From Sipunculus nudus (lineage: Eukaryota > Annelida > Sipuncula > Golfingiida > Sipunculidae), in NCBI GenBank assembly GCA_026874595.1, contig CM049306.1, positions 38,504,019-38,568,018 on the forward strand: a stretch of 64,000 bases of DNA. The letters are read 5' to 3'. Each line of letters starts with the position of its first letter. Position 1 is the stretch's first letter. The position numbers were made by a program, and so were the translations under genes. This document shows, in pieces, positions 26,301 through 41,300 of the stretch. The notes beneath the pieces are model-generated. The model was not told where the DNA came from. It saw only the letters and a list, made by a program, of their open reading frames with translations, and searched no databases.

Positions 26301-29300
26301 AACACAACGTAAAACAACAATATGTGTGTACAATGCACCTGTTTTTTTAAACATTAGGCAAATAGACAATATGAAACAGCCATATTTGTCTAGAGCAAGA
26401 TACATCCATATAAGATGTAGTCAATATTTTTCAGTCACATCAACTCTCCTCTTTTACATGCTTACCTTGTCCTGTGAACCTGGAATAAGGCTTTCACTAG
26501 TTTCTTCCTATTAGCTTTAGTGTTAAGATTTGTACAGAAGTCCACAGCAGCCTGTGAAATAAGAATCAATAGCAATTAAAGATACAGTCTTAAGGACAAC
26601 TATTCTCACTGATACCTCAAAGTTAATGATAACTTTATTTTGGTTTATTTCTTTTTGTTATGTTTTCTCATGAATAAAAATTGCCTACATTTTTTAGCCA
26701 GTACTGTATCATTTATGAATTTCACATCTTTAATATGTGAGAAAGTCAGTTTTATTTAACTGAAACAATTTTACTGTAAGCAAGTACAAATCCTATAAAT
26801 ACATATCAGAATATTACAGCAATAGTTTGTGGCTATCACACCAGCAACAGTTACTGAGGTATTCCTTATCGTACTATATCTAATGTATACATATGATTCC
26901 ATAGCATCTGAATATTTAGTTAACAGTTTAGGAAAATACATGTTGAGAATAACGGAACTCTAATAATTATTCAACAGGCTTAACATGTATACTGACTTAA
27001 TATGTATACTGATCTAAATGACATTACCTTGTCAATTAAGTCACGGTTAACACAATTTGGCAAGTTTTGAAGAAATGCTTCAAGAATCATCTTCATGGAG
27101 CTTGCCATATCTATATCCTCCTCTACAATGGAAATAAAATGTGCTGACTTTAATTTTTATTGAGTAAGCTATATTCATAAGAACAGAAGAAAAGCTTTAA
27201 GAGATATAAAAGCCAATAAATCAAATAAACTTACACTGTTAACCAACAGAAGTACAGAAAACATTCACATTTTAAAGTTTAGTCCTAGGAAAGTATGGGG
27301 TATATATGAAATCAGACAAGGGGTCAAGCTTAAAGCTTACAACAATGACCTTTATAATTTTAGTTTGCTTCCATTATTGATGCCAGTTTTATTTACCTCA
27401 TAGGTAGGCCCTGACTCTTAATAAAATACCATGATGGCACTGGACAGTTGTAAAGCATATTTTAAACATCTTCCTGCCTTTAAGTATCTTCCTTTCTGTT
27501 GACCAACAAATTATCACAGCCATTTTCATATGACAACCACTAGTTTTTATCCTGTTGAGCATATAATGACCATTTTTGGATTTCAAGTTTTCTCATATAC
27601 TAAGACACTATTGTAAATTTGTTTTTTATATCATGTGGTCTGAAATGACCATACAACAAAGTAGACCACTAAAGATTGTGCTTTCATCACATTATCCTAC
27701 CATCATCAGCCAGCTGTGGGGTGGCATCTTCCACCTCTTCATCTTTCTTATCTTTTGCCTGTACATCTTCTTCTGCTTTCATTTTTTCTGCCTCTTCCTG
27801 GATTTCTTTCTCTAATTCTTCTACCTCTAGGTCCTCATTCTCAACTGAATAACAAAAGTACAGAATGTGTCAATCAAAATAAATAAGAATTGACGACTTG
27901 CAGTGACCATTGATAAAACCTTAATGGAGTCAATCACACTTGTGCCAACCATTCTCTCAAGGAGGTGACTTTTAATTAACTCAGCTCATGTTTTCACCAT
28001 GTCTGTCTTCAACATGGTCATTAAATAAGTTGTCACTGAATGTTCATGCAACACAGAAGGCTTGTACATTCTGCTATCAGGATGAAAGAAAAAAAGTTGG
28101 TGCTGATCTGAACCAAGGCATAAATGAAAAAGTAACATGGTAAGCTGGCTCAAAAACTGGCAGTAAATTTTTTTATACAATATAAGCCATCTAAGGAATT
28201 TGTTTTTCCACCTCACTGTTCCCCTGGGTTAAACATGGAAATATCACCAGATGAATAAAGTTCCACCAACTCACCACCTCCTTCTTCGTTCTCTTCTTTC
28301 TTGTCTGCCTGTCCATGCTCACTGTCCTTGTACAGTATCTGTAAACAGGATCACTTTTATTTCAAACTTTTGACATAATCTGCACTCTCTTAAGTATAAA
28401 TGCTACCTGTGATTTTTATCTTCCCAAATGAAGGCAAGATCTTCTCTTTTTATGTGTACATGTTTGTTTGGATAAGTATTTGACAAATTGTGATTTTCAT
28501 TTTTATGGTGACAGATTTAAACAATTAAATTTGGCTTCTATCAAGATCAAGACCCATACATGTGGATCATGATGCACATAAATATAGAATGATATAATTT
28601 TTCCCTCTGGAACTCTCACTCCTTTTCAAAACACTGGACTAGCAGCTTATGAAATCCAATGCTAAATTAATCCAAAGGTTGGTCCTGTGGACAGCACTGG
28701 TACTAGTAAGAGTTGGGTCAGATTACCATAACAGGAAGAGCCTTTATGACGCTGCTTTTCACATTTTTTCATGGTCTTGAAAGCTACTTTTGTTTAAGGT
28801 TCACCCTTTAATTAATTGGTCCTAGTTTTCTGTAACCAATTCACAACTTACCCCAGGAATAAAAGCTCTCAGATCTGGCAGATTTTCATAGAAAACCCTT
28901 GAATCTTCATCTTCAAACAATGTCATACTCCCTTCATATTGGTACTGAAATAGCAATATCATATATTTATATATACAGATAGATGGACAGATTGACAGAC
29001 AGATAGATAAATAATGATAGAGACAATTAACATGTCAATCACTTTCTTCAAACCAATGTGGGTCATGTGTCAAAATGTAAAATATCATTGACTACCACAG
29101 CAGTTCAGCCTAAAACTTATCTTAGAGATTATGCGAAAACCTCAAATCTTTTGATTTAGGAAATCTTATTTCTTATCCACTAGAGAGGCGTTATCAAAGA
29201 TGTTCTTTTAATTTGGCTTAATTGGTTATTTAGTATTAATAGCCCTATAGTAGATGAAGGCATAAGAAGTATTTTAAAAAGTTTCAAGTTTCATTGATGT

Positions 29301-32300
29301 TCATGATGATATAGAGCACTTAATGGGATAAGATCAGTTTGGTCTAAGATGGCTTATTTTCCTAATATCTTATAAATCTGTTCTCCATTTATACAGTAAT
29401 ATAATATTTAACAGGATGAGCTATCATAAAATAAAACTTGCTCACTTCAGTATTGATGTTCGCATTAAATATGTCCATTGAATCAGCATCAGACTTCACC
29501 TCTGAAAAATAAACAAAACTATATTGATCAATAAGAAATGTTTATTGTGAACATGAAAGAAAATGATCATGACTGGCATCTCAATTTTTCATGCATCAAT
29601 GGTTTCAATGATTTTTTTTACAAGAAGGCAACTTAAAGCTGTAACTCCCTTTTTCATCTAATACATAGTTCCTTTCATTAACACATCAATTACAACTTAA
29701 AAATATTAAACACTGAATGAATCAAATACACAGACTTTTTCCATGGGCTTAATCAGTGTATTTCTATTGCTAAATGTGTCGTACCGCTGTTAAACTGATA
29801 ACTGTCAAATGAGGAAATAAGAGGGAATTTTAAAACTTTATTTTACATGGACTGTATGGCTAGTTATAATAACTACAGCTAGGCACTCTCCATGAATTTA
29901 AGTTGTTTTTCGCTTTGTCGAGCAGCTACAGGTTGTTGTGGTCAAGACCCCAAGCCTGCGCACTCCTTAAGCATAGTTTGCAGAGCCAACAGACACGATG
30001 CCACCAAGCCAAGCAGGAAGCCGGGAGAGATGGCCACCGTTCAACCCGGAAATAGCCATTTTATACTTGCAATTTTTGTCATTTAGACCGTATTAGCAAG
30101 TTTTTCATCATAAGCACTCTCTCCATGGAACGGATGGTGGTGTTCAGTAGTTTTTCAGGTGGATTAAACCAGAGGACCCAGAGAAAATCACTGACTTTGG
30201 ACAAGCCATAACAACCCATTTTCAGAGCAACACCTGGAATAAAATTCCTGAAGGCCCTTTGAGAGAGCCGAGATGGTTAAAACTCAACTGATCATGCCAA
30301 TACTCACTGCATTTTATATATTCAAAACCCTAACTAGCTAAAGGAGGAGAAAACCATGAGCTGCACTGTTGACACTGCAGGAACCATGTATAGCCAGCTC
30401 CCTCAATAACATCTAAGTGGAGAGGTATGGGCTTTTGATGCTATTTTTGTATTGATTCAGGAAAATTTTCAAGTGATAGGGTTGAGATAGCTAACAGCAA
30501 TAATTTTGTAGATGCCACTTCAAGCAAAGCACAAAGGTATCCAAGATGCACGTTCCAGCTTTTCTCTAGACCAACAGATAACGAGGGCAAGATGAAAAGT
30601 CAGATGAGTTTGCAGAGCAGTAGAAGCCTCGCCCTCTCAGTGATGGATTCCTGAACAACAAGCCATCAGCGTGCAGACAGTTTGGCACCAGCCTAGGACC
30701 TTAACAACAAATGATGATAGAGTGATCTTTTTTTTATTTTCATCCTTGCCCATATTCTAAACCTTTCACAGCATTATTAATTTAAAGCTTATTCATTTTA
30801 CAGCAATGTCCAGGGGCAAATAGATACTTACAATGTGAAAGTGTACTGTATCAGAGTATCACATCAAATTATCTAAATATGGAACCTAGATATTTGTATA
30901 AACTACAAATAATTGGGACCCAAAGGCCTCATTAAGGGCACTGTGCATACCGAGTTCCACCAAACGGCAGCCTTGTGGCGATACTAGATTTTGATGGGTC
31001 TGAATTTGGTAGCAGACATCATCTCATGGAAGGTAATCTTGGGTAAATTTTCACTGCAATTGCTTAAAAGTTTCTTGAAATACCAGAGCAAAAGTAATTC
31101 CAAAATTGCTGCAAGGGGCCATACTGTATTTCCCACAGGTTTGAATTTTTAATAGTGTTCATTCTCTCAAGGATGTCAATATCCATAAAATTTTCATAGC
31201 ATTCACTGGAATGGTTCTTGAGACCTAAGATAATATAAGCAAATGGAATTCGAAGATCAATGCCAGGTGGCCAAATAGAATTTCCACTGGGTCTGATATT
31301 CTAATAGGTCACATCTTCTCACAGTTGTCTCTCTTTGGTTAAATTTTTGTAGTGCTCAATCACTTGAATCATTCTTTAGATAATGCGCAAAATAGCATTT
31401 AAGACTGACACACAGGAGGATGGATGGAAAACCTCATTACTATGGGACTCCCACCTAGATGGGGGATATAATAAACCCAGCAGTAAACCAACATTGAATA
31501 CAGATAAATGTGTTTATTAACCCTATGGCTGTTTTTTCCTTGGCTACAACTGATGTACATACCTTCTTCTGGTAGTTCTGGAAGCTCTTCATCTAGCAGG
31601 TCCTGAATTAACAAATCAAACACAATAACATTTCAACACTGACATCACTATGTGATGTTTGTGATACCTATGTGTAGAGCTGGTAAGCTCACATATATTT
31701 GACTCAAATCTAAACTGATATACTGCTCCTTATTATACCCAAGTAAACAATAGGTTCCTAGTGCTCAGCTGACTGCTGTAGGTAATATCTTTGAAAACTT
31801 CCCATGATGCCAGGGAGATAATATGTCTAAAACAACCCATAAAGCTATCCAAAACCAACATGCACAACAGATTACAAGGTAATCCATGCATAAATTATTA
31901 AGAAAGAACTGAAGAATTGATGCTGTATAAAATTTTAGTACTGAAGACAAGCTACTGTATTAATTTTTAACTCAAAGTGATTGAAGTAAAATTTCACAAC
32001 TGGACAATTCTGAAGAACTAGTAAGTAAATTGTACAAGTGACCCAGGGGTCATGACGACTAGGAAGTTGTCTAGGTAGACATTCACAAAAGGATTTTTAT
32101 CATCTGAATGCCAAATTTTGTAGGTGGTATTTCTCACTAAACTGAGGCATAGGATATTGGTGACAGAGACCTACGCTCACTTTCTATGGAGATTTTTCAT
32201 GGGCCTCCTTGGATGTCAAATTAGAAGATTCTTGGAGCAATGGTTACGATTTGTGCCCTGTCAATGGACAACCACATCTTTGAAGGTCTCAAATATTTAG

Positions 32301-35300
32301 AAAAAATGCGTAAAAATTCTAAATAATCCAGGTGGCGTCACCAGTTTGCATGAACTGATAAAACACTCCATGATTAATAAGCATGCATAGAATCATGGTG
32401 ATCAATGCATTAGTTGTTCAGATACTTGAGCTTTTGTATTAAATTTTTAATTATTCTTGTAGGTACTTCTGATCCACATAGCTCCAAGGATATAGGTAAC
32501 AGCAACCTAATATAAGGTTTCCAGGAACATTTTTTATGGACCTCCATGGATGTCAAGTAACAGGCTTATAGGTCAAATGGTTAAGATCTGGCCCTGTTGA
32601 CAGATGACATCATCTTTGAAGGTCTCAAAAATAGAGAAAAAAAATGTGTAAAAATTAGAAAAAAATATAGGTGGCGCCACCAGTCTGCAGGAACTGATTA
32701 AACCCTCCAGGCTGAATATGCATGCAAAGAATCATGGTGATCAATGCATTAGTTGTTCAGATACTGGCCCTTATATATCAAATTTTTAATTATTCTTGGG
32801 GGTACTTCTGAACCCCAAAGCTTGGAGGATATGGGTAACAGAGACCTAATTTTAGGTTAAAAGGATATTTTTTATGGACCTCCCTTGATGTCAAGTAAGA
32901 AGATTCCAGGTCAAGGGGTTACGATTTGTGCCTGGTTAACAGACGGACAAACAGATGCACACAGGACAAAAGGTGATTGCTACAGCTCAGTTGACTTTCA
33001 GTCAGCTGAGCTAATAATAAAAGTTGAACAAAAAGTCAAAAACAGAGTTTTTTTACTCACAGAGAAAGTCTGGGTGTTTTGAGACAGCTTCTGGAAAGCC
33101 TGCTGTGCAGCTTCCAGTTTGTCAAGTCTTTCTTGGTTCAGTTCACCTTTTGTCTGCAAAACATCAGGTTAAAATGAAAACACCAAAGTCCATTCTGGGC
33201 TATCAAAATTTTTCTTTCTTTTTTTTAAGGTTTGAAGTGGGTCCTATATGCAGACCTTACACAAAATATGTCACACTAGGAACACATACTTATTATCTTA
33301 TTAATTAACTTTGGATTATGCATAGGATTTTTATGTTCACACAAAAACTTATCTAAAATGTTACCTCCTTATGTCAGTACTAAGTGATTACCAAAGTGAA
33401 TGTTTATCAAAGGTAACTTTGACTGTTTCTATTGCAAATATGACAACTGTATATAATATTCATGAAATTTAATTAACAATTAACAATTAATAATATTAAT
33501 AAATCACAGCTGTATCATGAACAGATATTTTATAATGAATGGATCACTAAATACCAGAATAATAGAGGAAAAAGTATTAAATTCAAAAGTCCAAGAGCTT
33601 TTCTCATATAAACCAGATAAAACCAGACAGTTAAGCAAACCTGAAGAATCTTTCTGTTCTGCTTCTCCATAGAACGCAGTTCTTTGTGGTCCTTGATGAC
33701 ATGCGTACAGAGACTTGCGTAGTATTCCTTGAACAGCTGCCGACATGCTCGTTGTCTCTCACCCGGAAGCAACTGTACATATAAAAATAAATTCACTTTT
33801 CACTATAACCCTGTTCATATAAAACCGAATAGAGGACACTTAAAAGATGTTCTCACTCCATAGATTTACTGCTGAACATGGTATTTTGCGAAACTCAAAT
33901 TGCACAAATTGGCAATATTTATGATAATTTGTGATATGGAAATTATCGCGAAAATTATAAACCTCCATAAATAAGACACCTCATCTAAACAGGTGAATGG
34001 CCTTTTATAATGTAGCCTCATTTCAAGTAAATTATCCATACAACCAAGACTACAGGTTTAAAAGCTGAAAGGATAAAAATTCATATTATGAATAATAACA
34101 GATCTTTCATATAATCTGCCTATTGGTTACAAGAATATCTACTCTTTCTTGTGGGTACTTGTTAAACTGATAGGATTTAGCACACATATTAATTAAATAA
34201 TAAGTATACGTGGATACTGTATGTGTAGGTTACCAGTCATGAAAATGGAACAATGGTGAACCAATGAAAAGTGAAATTACGAAAAATTAGCCTAGCAATT
34301 ATGAAGCCTACCATAGTTTACAGGGTAGGTCCAGTAGAAGTAATTTAAATCAATGGTGAAAAAAAAACCTTCTCTGTCAGAAAAGTATGAACAGTGACCA
34401 TGTAATTTGTAACTAGATTGGTTATTCATTAACTTTTCACTTAAAATAATTTTTTACCTTACTCCTTGGAATCTCCATGTTATACTTCTCTGCCAGTAAC
34501 CTGAAAATGTCAGAGCATTGCATGCTTTTAGAATCTGAATAAAAGGGTGTCCATTTATCCTTTTGCATTGATTAAAAGTCTACCTGCATGTTGTTGAAAA
34601 TATCTATTGTACACATTACTGATAGTATACAAACTTAATCTGCAGTCATGCCACAGATATCAGAAAAAGTTTCTCATATTAGGTCCCATTATCCCTTCTC
34701 ATTAATATAAATGCTAAAAGAGGGCAGAACAAAGTCTAGTGATTTCAGCACTGGATTTTGAGCTCAAGATAAATGTTACCCTCAATCAGAGCAAGATATC
34801 ACCCATAGTTCTAACCTTAAATGAAACAAGGCCTACAGGCCTAATGCGAACCTGTGCAAAGTTTGGGAGTATGAATGGAGGTTTATTTTTTAAATCTAAT
34901 ATTGATCCTCTTAAGTCCTGCATAGCTACCTTAGTCATTATGATTTCAGCAAAATGGACGTTTCAGACCTGCAAGTTTCAGACTAGGACATTTTAAAACT
35001 AGAATATTGGTAGTCGACAAGCGACTATGTGTATCTGCAGAAATCAGAGTGGGACGGGTGAAGTGAGGCATGGATTAAGTGGCAAGGGGAATAGAGTGAG
35101 GTGTGTTGCATATTAGCATGGATGTCTGCAGCGTAAACATGAATGTAGGTGGTGCCACCTGTCATAAAATCGAGAAAATTGTCTAGGATGTATAAACTTG
35201 CAAATTTTCTGGTGGATTAGTCAAACCACTGCTTAGATATGAGTGATTTTATCCCAAGGCAGATAACAGATCGATGCTGTGCGTAAGTGGTTGCAGGTGG

Positions 35301-38300
35301 CGCAACCAGTTTTGCCTATGACGAAGAGCTATGTGAGATCTATACACAAGCAAAATTTTGGCCCAATTGGTCAAACGGTCCCAGAGATATGAGCTTGGAT
35401 GTCTGCAGAGTAAACGTGAATGTGGGTGGCGCCACCTGTCATAAAATCGAGAAAGCTGTCCAGGATGTCTAAACCTGCAAAATTTCAGGTGGATAAGTCA
35501 AACCACTTCTGAGATATGAGTGATTTTATCCCAAGGCAGATGAACAGATGGATGCTGTACATAAGTGATTGCAGGTGGCGCTACAGTTTTGCCTATGATG
35601 AAGAGCTATGTGAGATCTATACACAAGCAAAATTTTGGCCCAATAGGTAAAACGGTTCCTGAGATATGAGCTTGGATGTCTGCAGAGTAAACATGAATGT
35701 AGGTGGTGCCACCTGTCATAAAATCGAGAAAACTGTCTAGGATGTATAAACCTGCAAATTTTCAGGTGGATAAGTCAAACCACTGCTGAGATATGAGTGA
35801 TTTTATCCCAAGGCAGATGAACAGATGGATGCTGTGCATGTGGTTGCAGGTGGTCCCACCAGTTTTGCCTATGATGAAGAGCTATGTGAGATCTAAACAC
35901 ACAAGCAAAATTTTGGCCCAATTGGTCAAACGGTTCCAGAGATATGAGCTTGGATGTCTGCAGAGTAAACCTGAATGTAGGTGGCGCCACCTGTCATAAA
36001 ATCGAGAAAGCTTTCCAGGATGTATAAACCTGCATAATTTCAGGTGGAAAAGTCAAACCACTGCTGAGATATAAGTTATTTTACGCCAAGGCAGATGAAC
36101 AGATGGATGCTGTGCATAAATGGTTGCATCTGGTGCCACCAGTTTTGCCTATGATGAAGAGCTATGTGAGATATATACACATGCAAAATTTTGGCCCAAT
36201 CGGTCAAACAGTAACCAAGATATGAGCTTGGATGTCTGCAGAGTAAACATGAATGTAGGTGGCGTCACCTGTCATAAAATCAAGAAAGCTGTCCAGGATG
36301 TATAAACCTGCAAAATTTCTGGTGGAAAAGTCAAACCACTGCTGAGATATGAGTAATATTATCCCAAGGCAGATGAACAGATGGACGCTGTGCAAAAAAG
36401 GTTGCAAGTGGCGCCACCAGTTTTGCTTATAATAAAGAGCTATGTGAGATCTATATACATGCAAGATTTTGGCCCAATCGGTCAAACTGTTCCGGAGATA
36501 TGAGCTTGGATGTCTGCAGAGTAAACTTGAATGTAGGTGGCTCCACCTGTCATAAAATCGAGAAAGCTGTCCAGGATGTATAAACCTGCAAAATTTCAGG
36601 TGGAAAAGTCAAACCACTTCTGAGACACGAGTGATTTTACCCAAAGGCAGATGAACAGATGGATGCTTTGCATAAGTGTTTGCAGGTGGAGCCACCAGTT
36701 TTGCCTATGATGAAGAGCTATGTAAGATCTACACACATGCAAAATTTTGGCCAAATCGGTCAAATGGTTCCTGAGATATGAGCTTGGATGTCTGCAGAGT
36801 AAACCTGAATGTAGCCGGCGCCACCTGTCATAAAATCAAGAGAGCTGTCCAGGATGTATAAACCTGCAAAATTTCAGGTGGATGAATCAAACCACTGCTG
36901 AGATATGAGTGATTTTATCCCAAGGCAGATGAACAGATGGATGCTGTGCATAAATGGTTGCAGGTGGCACCACCAGTTTTGCCTATGATGAAGAGGTATG
37001 TGAGATCTATACACTTGCAAAATGTTGGCTCAATCAGTCAAACGATTCCCGAGATATGAGCTTGGATGTCTGCAGAGTAAACGTGAATGTAGGTGGCGCC
37101 ACCTGTCATAAAATCGAGAAAGCTGTCCAGGATGTATAAACCTGCAAAATTTCAGGTGGAATTGTCAAACCACTGCTGAGATATGAGTGATTTTATCCCA
37201 AGGCAGATGAACAGATGGACGCTATGCATAAATGGTTGCAGGTGGCGCCACTAGTTATGCCTATGATGAAGAGCTATGTGAGATCTATACACATGCTATA
37301 TTTTGGCCCAATAGGTCAAAAAGTTCCTGAGATATTAGCTTGGATGTCTGCAGAGTAAACCTGAATGTAGGTGGTGCCACCTGTCATAAAATCAAGAAAG
37401 TTGTCCAGGATGTATAAACCTGCAAAATTTCTGGTGGAAAAGTCAAACCACTGCAGAGATATGAGTGATTTTATTCAAAGGCAGTTGAACAGATGGACGC
37501 TGTGCATAAATGGTTGTAGGTGGCACCACCAGTTTTGCCTATGATGAAGAGCTATGTGAGATCTATACACAAGCAAAATTTTGGCTAAATCGGTCAAACG
37601 GTTCCTAAGATATGAGTTTGCATGTCTGCAGAGTGAATGTGAATGTAGGTGGCGCCACCTGTCATAAAATCATGAAAGCTGTCCAGGATGTCTAAACCTG
37701 CAAAATTTCAGGTGGATAAGTCAAACCACTTCTGAGATATGAGTATTTTTATCCCAAGGCAGATGAACAGATGGATGCTGTGCAAAAATGGTTGCAGGTG
37801 GCGCTACCATTTTTAGTGTATGTTATAAAGCTATCAAAGGGCTACATTTGTGCAAAATTTTTAGCCTAATCGGTCAAATGGTTCCCGAGATATGAGCTTG
37901 GATGTCTGCAGGGTAAACCTGAATGTAGCCGGCGCCACCTGTCATAAAATCAAGAGAGCTGTCCAGGATGTATAAACCTGCAAAATTTCAGGTGGATGAA
38001 TCAAACCACTGCTGAGATATGAGTGATTTTATCCCAAGGCAGATGAACAGATGGATGCTGTGCATAAATGGTTGCAGGTGGCGCCACCAGTTTTGCCTAT
38101 GATGAAGAGGTATGTGAGATCTATACACTTGCAAAATGTTGGCTCAATCAGTCAAACGATTCCCGAGATATGAGCTTGGATGTCTGCAGAGTAAACGTGA
38201 ATGTAGGTGGCGCCACCTGTCATAAAATCAAGAAAGTTGTCCAGGATGTATAAACCTGCAAAATTTCTGGTGGAAAAGTCAAACCACTGCAGAGATATGA

Positions 38301-41300
38301 GTGATTTTATTCAAAGGCAGTTGAACAGATGGACGCTGTGCATAAATGGTTGTAGGTGGCACCACCAGTTTTGCCTATGATGAAGAGCTATGTGAGATCT
38401 ATACACAAGCAAAATTTTGGCTAAATCGGTCAAACGGTTCCTAAAATATGAGTTTGCATGTCTGCAGAGTGAATGTGAATGTAGGTGGCGCCACCTGTCA
38501 TAAAATCATGAAAGCTGTCCAGGATGTATAAACCTGCAAAATTTCAGGTGGATAAGGCAAACCACTTCTGAGATATGAGTATTTTTATCCCAAGGCAGAT
38601 GAACAGATGGATGCTGTGCAAAAATGGTTGCAGGTGGCGCTACCATTTTTAGTGTATGTTATAAAGCTATCAAAGGGCTACATTTGTGCAAAATTTTTAG
38701 CCTAATTGGTCAAATGGTTCCCGAGATATGAGCTTGGATGTCTGCAGAGTAAACCTGAATGTAGCCGGCGCCACCTGTCATAAAATCAAGAGAGCTGTCC
38801 AGGATGTATAAACCTGCAAAATTTCAGGTGGATGAATCAAACCACTGCTGAGATATGAGTGATTTTATCCCAAGGCAGATGAACAGATGGATGCTGTGCA
38901 TAAATGGTTGCAGGTGGCGCCACCAGTTTTGCCTATGATGAAGAGGTATGTGAGATCTATACACTTGCAAAATGTTGGCTCAATCAGTCAAACGATTCCC
39001 GAGATATGAGCTTGGATGTCTGCAGAGTAAACGTGAATGTAGGTGGTGCCACCTGTCATAAAATCGAGAAAGCTGTCCAGGATGTATAAACCTGCAAAAT
39101 TTCAGGTGGAATAGTCAAACCACTGCTGAGATATGAGTGATTTTATCCCAAGGCAGATGAACAGATGGACGCTATGCATAAATGGTTGCAGGTGGCGCCA
39201 CTAGTTATGCCTATGATGAAGAGCTATGTGAGATCTATACACATGCTATATTTTGGCCCAACAGGTCAAAAAGTTCCTGAGATATTAGCTTGGATGTCTG
39301 CAGAGTAAACCTGAATGTAGGTGGTGCCACCTGTCATAAAATCAAGAAAGTTGTCCAGGATGTATAAACCTGCAAAATTTCTGGTGGAAAAGTCAAACCA
39401 CTGCAGAGATATGAGTGATTTTATTCAAAGGCAGTTGAACAGATGGACGCTGTGCATAAATGGTTGTAGGTGGCACCACCAGTTTTGCCTATGATGAAGA
39501 GCTATGTGAGATCTATACACAAGCAAAATTTTGGCTAAATCGGTCAAACGGTTCCTGAGATATGAGTTTGCATGTCTGCAGAGTGAATGTGAATGTAGGT
39601 GGCGCCACCTGTCATAAAATCATGAAAGCTGTCCAGGATGTCTAAACCTGCAAAATTTCAGGTGGATAAGTCAAACCACTTCTGAGATATGAGTATTTTT
39701 ATCCCAAGGCAGATGAACAGATGGATGCTGTGCAAAAATGGTTGCAGGTGGCGCTACCATTTTTAGTGTATGTTATAAAGCTATCAAAGGGCTACATTTG
39801 TGCAAAATTTTTAGCCTAATCGGTCAAATGGTTCCCGAGATATGTGGGTTTATGTGTGGAAACAGACGCACAAATGGACGCTGGGCAGCGAGGAAAGGTC
39901 AGAGGTCAACCAAAATTGAGGGCACAGCAGTTCACATGTGACCTGATGATAAACCTGATTCGCTTAAAATGCAAACCAAGTTTTTTCAAACAGTTGAAAG
40001 ATAAAGTTCCAATTATCTGGGAATTCTGCATCTATACATTGTGTCTAGACACCTGCCAGAGCCAGGTCAGTTGCCATGGTGATGTCTGGACCCCACCTGT
40101 TTGTACTGAGTGACCTCTTGACTTGGCTGCTGAAACTCAGCATGTTATCAAATCTGTTTTCAAACACAGAAAGCCTTTTTCAATTGGCTACAATGCTTTT
40201 TTTAAACTGTATTTACCCAATCTATTCTTATAAAACTGGCAGAACCCTACCATAGAATAATTCTTGTAAAGTTTAAACCAATCAGCTTAACAGTTTTATC
40301 ATAAATCAGTGTATAAGCTAGAAGAGTTTAAAATTACATTTTCGCTTGTAAAAAACACATCAATGTAGGTGGCGCCACCAATACCTCAAAATCAGATATG
40401 ACATATGTGACAAACATTGGTGTAAAATTTGGTGATTATAGCTCTAGCCGTTTCTGAGATTTTAATTTTAGTGTGCTTTTTTGGACAGATGACTAAGTTC
40501 AACCTCCTGTAACTCGGCCAAAAATCTCCAAACCAGAACGATTCGAACAAATTTGAGAGAGATTGTTCTAGGGATCATTTCTGTGAAATATTGGACAATT
40601 TGGCTGGAATGTTTCAGAGAAGAAGATTTTTAAAGGTTTTTAAGCTTTTTCTCTATAAAATCTAAATTAATGCAGATACCCAATAATAAGCTCCAGGGCA
40701 CCAAGTTTCACATGTTTCACATAATTCTTACATGTAATTTGGAGCTGCTAGCTCTGACGGTTTCTGACTTACAGCCATGGACGGCGGAGAGCCAGCCCTG
40801 GACGGCGGACGATGGACGGACGACGCTGCGCCATCGCATAAGCTCACAGGTTTGCTAAAAAACAGTGTACAAGCTAGAAGAGTCTAAACTTACATTTTTG
40901 CTTGTAAAAAACAGATCAAAGTAGGTGGCGCCACCAACACCTCAATTTCAGATATGACTCATGTGACAAATATTGGCATAAAATTTGGTGATGGCAGCTC
41001 CAGCTGTTTCTGAGATTTTAAGTTTAGTATGCTTTTTTGCATGGATGACTAAGTTCAACTTCCTGTAACTCGGTCAAAAATCATTGAACTAAAACCATTC
41101 AAACAAATTTGAGAGAGATTATTCCAAGGAACATTTCTGTGAACTATTGGACAATTTGGCTGGACAGTTTCAGAGTAGAATGTTTTTAAACGTTTTTAAG
41201 CTTTTTCTCTATAAAATCAAAATTAATGCAGATACCCAATAATAAGCTTCAGGGCACCAAGTTTCACATGTAACTAATTCTTACATGTAATTTGGAGCTG

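Noticed and set aside
29892-30086. Plus-strand frame in the GC-richer part of an intron
   Set aside because: Short, no known motif, no splice context; composition alone is not enough.
36204-36485. Minus-strand frames in the arrays (about 70-95 codons, with WRHL text)
   Set aside because: They are antisense readings of the 278-bp units, recur with unit similarity only, and show no domain.
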